Source: Lysobacter firmicutimachus (lineage in GTDB: Bacteria > Pseudomonadota > Gammaproteobacteria > Xanthomonadales > Xanthomonadaceae). From it: a DNA stretch of 64,000 nucleotides. Positions 58,657 through 64,000 of this stretch are shown here, in pieces. The stretch's first letter is position 1; each line of letters begins with the position of its first letter. Location: assembly GCF_037027445.1 (NCBI RefSeq), contig NZ_JBANDL010000002.1, forward strand, positions 3,162,001-3,226,000, written 5' to 3'. The position numbers and the translations under genes were made by a program. The notes under the pieces are model-generated. The model had not been told where the DNA came from. It saw only the letters and a program-made list of their open reading frames with translations, and ran no database searches.

Positions 58657-58881
58657 TTAGAGGGCTCGTATCGCAGAGACTGAGATCGTGGCGCCTGGAT
58701 TCAAGTTATCTGCACCGGCCGATGCCGGCTGCCGGGAAACCGCCGCATCCCGGGTCGGATTTGTCCGCGCCGCGGCCCAGGAAACCGCGCCCAGTGCGCG
58801 CTGCGCGGCATCGGCGGCGTGCACCGCGACGCAGTCGCGTGGCGTACCGTAACCGTCGCAGGCGGGATCGACGCAGCCCAT
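58657..58881 (-). CDS. candidate small protein between lexA and recA
   Basis: A 74-codon frame starts with ATG only four nucleotides after the lexA stop and ends 40 bp before the recA start. It begins MGCVDPACDGYGTPRDCVAV, with three Cys in the first 17 residues, then Ala/Arg-rich sequence. I recognise no family. Tight coupling to lexA is the main argument for it; codon content and the presence of a recA promoter in the same stretch argue against it. Confidence 0.25.
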   Translation of the reverse strand: MGCVDPACDGYGTPRDCVAVHAADAAQRALGAVSWAAARTNPTRDAAVSRQPASAGADNLNPGATISVSAIRAL

Positions 58882-58884
58882 GGC

Positions 58885-59532
58885 TCAGCGGTTCGGCCGC
58901 ACCAGGCCGCAATACAGCCCTTCGATCGCGAAGTCCTGGTCGGGCTGGACTTCGATCGGCGCGTAGTCGGGATTGCGCGGCAACAGACGGATGCGGTCCT
59001 TGCCGATCTTGAGCAGCTTGACCGTGATTTCGTCGTCGATGCGGGCGACCACGATCTGGCCGGAGCGCGCGTCGCGGGTGCGGTGCACGCCGATCAGGTC
59101 GCCGTCGAAAATGCCCTCGTCGCGCATCGAGTCGCCCTTGACCTTGAGCAGGTAGTCCGGCGACGGGAAGAACATGTTGCGATCGAGCAGGACGTAATCG
59201 TCGGGCTCGACCCCGGCGCCGGCACCGATCGGCGCGCCCGCCGCGACCCGCCCCAGCACCGGCAGGCGCAACGCCTCTTCGTTGGCCGGAACCAGGCTGA
59301 GCTCGCGCTGGGTCTGCGGCGGCGGCTGCAGCACGCGGATAGCACGCGCCCGTCCGGGCACGCGCTCGATCGCGCCCGCGGCCTCGAGCGCGTCGAGGTG
59401 GTACTGCGCGGCGCGCACGCCTTTGAAACCGAAGGCCTTGGCGATTTCGGTCTGCGAGGGCGGCAGGCCCTCGGCATCGATGCGCTCGGCGATCAGGGCC
59501 AGGATGGCTTGCTGGGTGTCGGTCAGGCTCAT
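58885..59532 (-). CDS. lexA: SOS repressor LexA
   Basis: LexA represses the SOS regulon until RecA stimulates self-cleavage. The 215-residue protein has an N-terminal winged helix (about 1-68: AILALIAERIDAEGLPPSQTEIAKAFGFKG) and a peptidase domain. The cleavage site is Ala98-Gly99 in GRVAAGAP. The catalytic Ser is S135 in KGDSMRDEGIFDGD and the Lys is K172 in DEITVKLLK. The DNA-contact helix (PPSQTEIAKAFGFKGVRAA) differs from E. coli, matching the different operator found just upstream. No Shine-Dalgarno sequence precedes the ATG; see the promoter entry. Confidence 0.97.
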   Translation of the reverse strand: MSLTDTQQAILALIAERIDAEGLPPSQTEIAKAFGFKGVRAAQYHLDALEAAGAIERVPGRARAIRVLQPPPQTQRELSLVPANEEALRLPVLGRVAAGAPIGAGAGVEPDDYVLLDRNMFFPSPDYLLKVKGDSMRDEGIFDGDLIGVHRTRDARSGQIVVARIDDEITVKLLKIGKDRIRLLPRNPDYAPIEVQPDQDFAIEGLYCGLVRPNR

Positions 59533-59534
59533 GG

Positions 59535-59569
59535 TTAGTAGTAATACTACTAACTCGCGCCCCGGGCAA
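59535..59569 (-). promoter_or_regulatory. lexA promoter overlapping a perfect LexA operator
   Basis: The 19-bp palindrome TTAGTAGTAATACTACTAA (59535-59553) matches the Xanthomonadales LexA box TTAGN6TACTA. On the minus strand TTGCCC (59564-59569), a 17-bp spacer and TATTAC (59541-59546) form a good promoter whose -10 lies in the middle of the operator. The expected start, about 7 nt downstream, falls at or next to the A of the lexA ATG (59532). Confidence 0.88.
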
Positions 59570-59587
59570 GACCGCTCGTCCGCGAAT

Positions 59588-59606
59588 TAATTGACTGAGT
59601 CAATTA
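59588..59606. promoter_or_regulatory. palindrome before the MarR-GNAT gene, probable MarR operator
   Basis: TAATTGACTGAGTCAATTA has perfect 8-bp arms around TGA and lies 41 bp upstream of the chosen ATG of the MarR-GNAT gene. Its length and AT-rich symmetry fit MarR-family operators. Confidence 0.55.
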
Positions 59607-59646
59607 CATGCCGCAGGCTGCCCTCATCCTCCCGCGAGTCTGCGTC

Positions 59647-60588
59647 ATGACGTCCGAAATCGCCCCGTCCCAGGTCGACGCCGTCCGCGCCTTCAACCGC
59701 TTCTACACTCGCCGGATCGACGTACTGCGCGAGGACTTGCTCGACAGCCCCTACACCCTGACTCAGGCACGGGTGTTGTTCGAACTGGCCCAGCGCGAGC
59801 CGGTGGCGGCACACGAGATCGGCCAGACCCTGGGCCTGGATCCGGGCTATCTGAGCCGGATCGTGCAGGCCTTCGTCGAGGCCGGGCTGGTCGAGAAACA
59901 ACGCTCCGAACAAGACGCGCGCAGCTTCGCGCTGCGCCTCACCGCCTCCGGCCGCGCCGCGTTCGCATCGCTGGACCGCGACTCGCATCAAGCCACCGCG
60001 GCGATGCTGACGGCGCTGTCGCCGCTGGATCGCGAGCGCCTGCTGCGCGCGATCGCCGACGCCGAGCGCGCGCTGACCCCGCACGCGTTGCCGGCGCCGC
60101 AGCGGCTGCGCGTGCGCGAGCACGCGATCGGCGACCTCGGCTGGGCGATCGAGCGCCACGCCCGGCTGTACGCCGACGAGTACGGCTGGAACCATGAGTT
60201 CGAGGCGCTGGTGGCGACGCTGTTCGCGCAGTTCGCGACCCGGCGCGATCCGGCGCGCGAGCGCTGCTGGATCGCCGAGATCGACGGCGAGCGGGTCGGT
60301 TGCGTGTTCGTGGTCGCCCATGCCGGCGATCCCCAGGTCGCGCAATTGCGCTGCCTGCTGGTGGACCCGCGCGCACGCGGGCTTGGCGTGGGCCGGCGCC
60401 TGGTGGACACCTGCATCGGCTTCGCCGGCGAGGCCGGCTATGCGCGCATGCGGCTGTGGACCAACGATGTCCTGGTCGCGGCGCGGCGCCTCTACGAAGG
60501 CAGCGGTTTCGTCCTGGTCGAGGAGAACCGGCACCGCAGCTTCGGCCACGACCTGGTCGGGCAGATCTGGGAACGCGCGCTGCCCTGA
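59647..60588 (+). CDS. MarR family regulator fused to a GNAT acetyltransferase
   Basis: The 313-residue protein has a MarR winged helix (about 10-150: YTLTQARVLFELAQREPVAAHEIGQTLGLDPGYLSRIVQAFVEAGLVEKQRSEQDARSFALRLTASGRAAF). A GNAT domain follows (about 160-313: ERCWIAEIDGERVGCVFVV, the acetyl-CoA site LLVDPRARGLGVGRRLV, LWTNDVLVAARRLYEGSGFVLVEE). Such fusions are widespread bifunctional helix-turn-helix regulator/acetyltransferases, with unknown substrates. The start at 59647 fits the domain better than ATG 59608, which abuts the palindrome. It is divergent from lexA with a shared 114-bp control region. Confidence 0.92.
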   Translation: MTSEIAPSQVDAVRAFNRFYTRRIDVLREDLLDSPYTLTQARVLFELAQREPVAAHEIGQTLGLDPGYLSRIVQAFVEAGLVEKQRSEQDARSFALRLTASGRAAFASLDRDSHQATAAMLTALSPLDRERLLRAIADAERALTPHALPAPQRLRVREHAIGDLGWAIERHARLYADEYGWNHEFEALVATLFAQFATRRDPARERCWIAEIDGERVGCVFVVAHAGDPQVAQLRCLLVDPRARGLGVGRRLVDTCIGFAGEAGYARMRLWTNDVLVAARRLYEGSGFVLVEENRHRSFGHDLVGQIWERALP

Positions 60589-60610
60589 GACCACGCCTGC
60601 CCTGCCCGGC

Positions 60611-61111
60611 TCAGACGGTCAGCGTTTGCAGCCCGTGCAGGGCCGCGGCCACGGTCTGGCGCCGCACCGCTTCGCGATCGCCGTCGAAATGGAAGGCTTC
60701 GGCATGCGGGTAACCGCCGCGGCGCTTCCAGGCGATCCAGACCGTGCCGACCGGTTTGTCTTCGGTGCCGCCGCCCGGGCCGGCGATGCCGGTGACCGCG
60801 ACCGCGACGGTGGCGCCGGTGTTGGCCAGGGCGCCGGAAACCATCTCGATCACGGTCTCGCGGCTGACCGCGCCGAACTGTTCCAGGGTCTGCGGGCGCA
60901 CGCTCAGCAAGGCCTGCTTGGCTTCGTAGCTGTAGGCGACGATGCCGCATTCGAACCAGGCCGAGGAGCCGGCGATATCGGTGAGGGTCTTGGCGATCCA
61001 GCCGCCGGTGCAGCTTTCGGCGGTGACCAGCATATGGTGGTTGAGGCGGGCGGCTTCGCCGATGCCGGCGGCGAGCGTCTGCAGGGCGGGGTCGGAGGTC
61101 TCGGGCGTCAT
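60611..61111 (-). CDS. pncC: nicotinamide-nucleotide amidohydrolase PncC (CinA C-terminal domain)
   Basis: PncC deamidates NMN to nicotinate mononucleotide in the pyridine nucleotide cycle. The 166-residue protein is a stand-alone CinA C-terminal domain: MLVTAESCTGGWIAKTLTDIAGSSAWFECGIVAYSYEAKQ with the catalytic Ser, then VSRETVIEMVSGAL, AVAVTGIAGPGGGTEDKPVGTVWIAW. The neighbourhood pncC-lexA-recA is the usual one. The start ATG at 61111 is chosen; a GTG three codons upstream (61120) is possible but overlaps a TATAGT -10-like box. Confidence 0.93.
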   Translation of the reverse strand: MTPETSDPALQTLAAGIGEAARLNHHMLVTAESCTGGWIAKTLTDIAGSSAWFECGIVAYSYEAKQALLSVRPQTLEQFGAVSRETVIEMVSGALANTGATVAVAVTGIAGPGGGTEDKPVGTVWIAWKRRGGYPHAEAFHFDGDREAVRRQTVAAALHGLQTLTV

Positions 61112-61249
61112 GGCCGCCACTATAGCCGGCGCCGCGCGACGGGCTTTGCCGGGCGGGGCGGTTGCAGGCGAAGGCCGGGGCGGCGAGCGCGTGCAGGGCC
61201 GAGCGGGGACGTCCTTCCCCTGCCCTGCTGGCGGCGCGAGATCGAAGCT

Positions 61250-61667
61250 CCGCGGTCGCGGCTTGCGCCGCTCCTACCCCCACAACAACAACAGCGCCGG
61301 CGGGCGCTGTTGTTGTTGCTATGGATAGCTTGGCGCCGCTTCGATCTCGCGAGAACCACTGAAGCCCCGGAGGGCGGCCCGCAGGGAGGCGGGCCGTGCA
61401 CAGCCAGGCCAGGGAGGGCCTGTGCGGAGCAGCCCCGCGTCAGCGGCGTCCCATAGCGGCTTTTGATTCGAAACGGCCATGGCGTTTTCTTTGGTTGCTT
61501 TTGACCGAAGGAAATCCAGTCGGACGTTGTCGCCTTGGACAAAGAAAGTGACCCGGCCGCTTGCGGGCGGAAGCTTTTCTTTGAGGCTTCGAGGCTTTAC
61601 AGGCCTTCGAACGACAGACGCCGCGAGGCCGAAAGGACGCGGTCGCGGCTTACGCCGCTCCTACAGG
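61250..61667 (+). repeat. composite intergenic element, copy 5 (type II), with a 16-bp perfect stem
   Basis: Order as in the other type II copies. A REP (61253-61277) is followed by a perfect 16-bp stem CAACAACAACAGCGCC / GGCGCTGTTGTTGTTG (61283-61298, 61303-61318) with GGCG loop. GATAGCTTGGCGCCGC comes next, then hairpin A GGCCCGC-AGGGAG-GCGGGCC (61376-61395) and hairpin B CAGGCC-AGGGAG-GGCCTG (61405-61422). The CATAGCGGCT block, the CTTTGGTTGCTTTTGACC/AAAGAAAGTGACC stem and a REP at about 61643-61666 follow; a further degenerate REP is near 61705. In this copy the hexamer array is replaced by the long stem. Nothing in 61121-61772 looks like a gene. Confidence 0.8.
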
Positions 61668-61739
61668 GGCCCCAGGACAAAGCGGGGCGAGAGTGATGGA
61701 TGGCGGTCGCGGCTTGCGCCGCCTTCACGGGGGGCGGAC

Positions 61740-61760
61740 GCGACCGCTAGAGGCGGTCGC
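61740..61760 (-). terminator. hairpin after the right-edge TonB-dependent receptor
   Basis: GCGACCGC and GCGGTCGC pair around TAGAG, 13 bp past the receptor stop on the minus strand. There is no T-run, so termination by this hairpin alone is doubtful. Confidence 0.4.
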
Positions 61761-61772
61761 GCCGCGGGGCGG

Positions 61773-64000
61773 TCAATACATGACCCGCAAGGTGACGCCA
61801 TAAGTGCGCGGGGCGCCGAGGAAGGCGTTCCAGGAACCGGTCTGCAACGGCGCGTCGAAGCCGACCTGCTTGTATTCCTCGTCGGTCAGGTTGATCGCCC
61901 AGGCCTCGACCATCCAACGCCGGTCCTTGGCGCCGATGCCGAGCCGGGCGTTGACCACGGTATAGGCGTCCTGGCCCTTTTCCGGATCGAGGTCGGAACC
62001 GGTGTTGTAGTCGGAAGAGTACTTGGCGCCGATGTGGGCCCGGCCGACCAGGCTGGCGCCGAAGTCCCACTGGTACGTCGCCGAAGCCGACGCCGACCAC
62101 AGCGGCGCGAAGCTGGCGCGCGCGCCGGGCAGCTTGGCCAGGTCGGCGTCGGGCAGCGGATCGTCGCCGTAGCGAGTGTCGGCGTACATCAGGCCGCCCT
62201 GCAGCATCAGGCCCTTGAGGCCGGTCTGCCACAGGATCTCGGTGTCGATGCCCTTGGACACTACTTCCGGAATCGAGCGCACCACGAAACTGGTGCCGAG
62301 GAAGCTGTTGAGCTGGAAGTCGCTGTAGGTCTGGTGGAACAAGGTCGCGTTGAGCAGCAGGTTGCCGTCGGCCCAGGTGGTCTTGGCGCCGAGCTCGTAG
62401 CTGTCGACGAACTCGCCCGGGAACGAGGTGTCGGCGACCGGACGGATGCCGGCCGTGCCGCTGGACAGGCCGTTGGAGGACTGCACCCGGTCCAGGTTGA
62501 AACCGCCGGCCTTGTAGCCGCGCGCCGCGGACGCGTAGCCCATGACGTGCTCGTTCCAGCGATAGGCGGCCTTGAGCGTGCCCGACCATTCCTTCTCGTC
62601 GCGTTCCTGATTGGTCACCCGGCCGTTGTGCAAGGTGTTGGCCCAGGGCAGGCACATGAAGCCGATCACCTGCGGCACCAGCGCATTGACCGCCGCCAGC
62701 GGCACGCCGCGCGCGGCCAGGGCCTGGCCGACCCGGGCCGGATTGGCCATCGCCGCGCCGCAGCCCAGGCCGCCGTTGGGGTTGCTGTAGACCGAGTCCA
62801 GCTCCTTGTTCTCCTTGGTGTAACGCAGGCCCAGGGTGATATCGAGCGCGTCGGTCGCGTGCCAGGTGTTGTTGGTGAACAGCGCCACGCTCTTGCTGTT
62901 CTGGTCGTAGCGGTCGAGCGCGCCGAGTCCGCCGAAGCTGCTGCCGAACGGCCGCCCGCTGGCTTGCGACAGGAAAGTCGCGGCGTTGGCGGTGTTGACC
63001 ACTCCGGCCGGGAAGCGCGCGGCGATCTGGCCCAGCACCGCGGTCGACAGATAGGGCTCGTAGTGCGCGCCCAGGCTGTAGGAATCGTGGCGCTTGAGGT
63101 CTTCGTCGGAATAGAACAGGCCGACCATCCAGTCGAGCTTGTCGGTGGCGCCGGTCAGGCGGAACTCCTGGCTGAACTGCTTGAAGCCGGTGAAGGACTC
63201 GTCCGAGTCCGGGTTGCGATAGATCATGTCGACGGCGGTGAAATCGAAGTCCAGGCCGTTGATCGCCTGCCAGTCGCGCGAGGCGGTGATCGAGGTCAGG
63301 GTCGCGCCGCCGAACCAGGGCGTGATCCAGTCGATCTGGGCCGACACGCCCTTGTCCTTGATGTCCTGGCTGGTGGAGCGGTTGCTCCAGGCCACGCGCG
63401 CGAACGGGTCGGCCACCGGCGCCACGCCGACGCCGCCGACCAGGGCGTTGATGATCGCCGCGGTCGGGCCGCGCACCGTGGTCAGGCCGACGCAGCAGTT
63501 CTCCTCGCGGCTGGTGTAGTCGGCGATGAAGTTGATGTCGAGGTTTTCGGTCGGCTCCAGCAACAGCTGGGCGCGCAGGGTGTGGAAATTCTGGTCGCCG
63601 TCCTCGCGCTCGCGGCGCGGGCCGCGGCCGACCTCGACATCGCTGAAGCCGTCGCGCTTGCGCTTGGCGCCGTAGATGCGGAAGGCGGCGTTCTCGCCGA
63701 TCGGCGTGTTGAACGAAGCCGCGGCGCCGAGGGCGCCGTAGTTGCCGACGGTCAGCTCGCCTTCCACGGTGGTGTCGTAGCTGGGGCGGCGGGTGATGAC
63801 GTTGATCACGCCGGCCGAAGTGTTCTTGCCGAACACCGTGCCCTGCGGGCCCTTGAGCACCTCGATCCGCTCGATCTCGCCCAGGTCGCCGAAGCCGACG
63901 CCGTTGCGCGGGCGGTACACGCCGTCGACCACCACCCCGACCGAGGACTCCAGGCCAGCGTTGTCGCCGACCGTGCCGATGCCGCGGATGCGCGCGACCG
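61773..64000 (-). CDS. TonB-dependent outer-membrane receptor (N-terminus beyond the window)
   Basis: At least 742 residues are visible and the frame stays open to the right edge, so the signal peptide, TonB box and start of the plug are missing. The visible plug part has LGEIERIEVLKGPQGTVFGKNTSAGVINVITRRPSYDTTVEGELTVGNYG. The barrel includes NTPIGENAAFRIYGAKRKRDGFSD, LGLRYTKENKELDSVY, AASARGYKAGGFNLD, DSYELGAKTTWADGNLLLNATLFHQTYSDFQLN and a terminal RTYGVTLRVMY. The KNTSAGVINVITRRP plug type is that of receptors common in sphingomonads and xanthomonads, different from the two receptors at 7-14 kb. The substrate is unknown; siderophore-type uptake is only one possibility. Confidence 0.93.
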   Translation of the reverse strand, partial: VARIRGIGTVGDNAGLESSVGVVVDGVYRPRNGVGFGDLGEIERIEVLKGPQGTVFGKNTSAGVINVITRRPSYDTTVEGELTVGNYGALGAAASFNTPIGENAAFRIYGAKRKRDGFSDVEVGRGPRREREDGDQNFHTLRAQLLLEPTENLDINFIADYTSREENCCVGLTTVRGPTAAIINALVGGVGVAPVADPFARVAWSNRSTSQDIKDKGVSAQIDWITPWFGGATLTSITASRDWQAINGLDFDFTAVDMIYRNPDSDESFTGFKQFSQEFRLTGATDKLDWMVGLFYSDEDLKRHDSYSLGAHYEPYLSTAVLGQIAARFPAGVVNTANAATFLSQASGRPFGSSFGGLGALDRYDQNSKSVALFTNNTWHATDALDITLGLRYTKENKELDSVYSNPNGGLGCGAAMANPARVGQALAARGVPLAAVNALVPQVIGFMCLPWANTLHNGRVTNQERDEKEWSGTLKAAYRWNEHVMGYASAARGYKAGGFNLDRVQSSNGLSSGTAGIRPVADTSFPGEFVDSYELGAKTTWADGNLLLNATLFHQTYSDFQLNSFLGTSFVVRSIPEVVSKGIDTEILWQTGLKGLMLQGGLMYADTRYGDDPLPDADLAKLPGARASFAPLWSASASATYQWDFGASLVGRAHIGAKYSSDYNTGSDLDPEKGQDAYTVVNARLGIGAKDRRWMVEAWAINLTDEEYKQVGFDAPLQTGSWNAFLGAPRTYGVTLRVMY

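Noticed and set aside
58618..58700. LexA box upstream of recA
   Set aside because: TTAGAGGGCTCGTAT on the plus strand resembles half of a box, but the second half does not match TACTA.

Overview
The window looks like chromosomal DNA from a high-GC gammaproteobacterium of the Xanthomonadaceae, most likely Lysobacter or a close relative. Four things point there: the gene orders pncC-lexA-recA-recX-alaS-csrA and pcnB-folK-panB-panC-panD-pgi, the Xanthomonadales-type LexA box TTAGN6TACTA, three large TonB-dependent receptors, and intergenic DNA full of GTAG-type REP palindromes. This assignment is inferred from gene order and motifs, not from a database search.

Layout. 1-2780: 5-oxoproline salvage genes (end of a likely pxpA, the DUF969/DUF979 membrane pair, pcp) and a small secreted protein. 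2849-3960: a composite intergenic repeat whose end has expanded into an array of about 118-bp units. 4044-6647 (minus): RDD membrane protein, dcd, apbC/mrp. 7101-13960: two TonB-dependent receptors separated by a repeat element, then a DUF2147 protein, metG and an rnfB-like ferredoxin. 18018-26260 (minus): TraB/GumN protein, DUF1684 lipoprotein, mutL, an AmiC-type amidase, tsaE, nnr; queG is divergent. 27782-33738 (minus): pgi, panD, panC, panB, folK, pcnB. 33882-35292: tRNA-Glu, fdxA, a secreted protein. 35664-37126 (minus): bamC-like lipoprotein and dapA, divergent from gcvR-like and bcp. 38569-42084: PIN-PhoH ATPase, thiD, alpha/beta hydrolase. 42475-51747: an outer-membrane porin followed by kdpF-A-B-C and kdpD-E, a complete high-affinity K+ uptake locus with its sensor pair. 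52124-53320 (minus): two tRNA-Arg(ACG) and one tRNA-Ser(GCT). 53396-61111 (mostly minus): csrA, alaS, recX, recA, lexA and pncC, with a MarR-GNAT fusion gene divergent from lexA. A third TonB-dependent receptor runs off the right edge.

The most interesting unexplained signal is a family of five composite intergenic elements, all on the plus strand, near 2.9, 10.4, 17.6, 27.5 and 61.4 kb. Each contains a hairpin whose stem changes between copies while pairing is kept, and whose loop presents AGGA or AGGGA. Further GGA-loop hairpins and a long TTTCTTTGGT/AAAGTNACC stem follow, and the elements end in a GTAG REP. Two hairpins match the CsrA/RsmA recognition pattern (ACARGGAUGU; CAGGACG), and csrA itself lies in the window. 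A dispersed CsrA-binding RNA family is a testable hypothesis, not an established function. A second notable point is lexA: its predicted -10 box sits inside the LexA operator and places the transcription start at or next to the ATG, so the mRNA should be leaderless.
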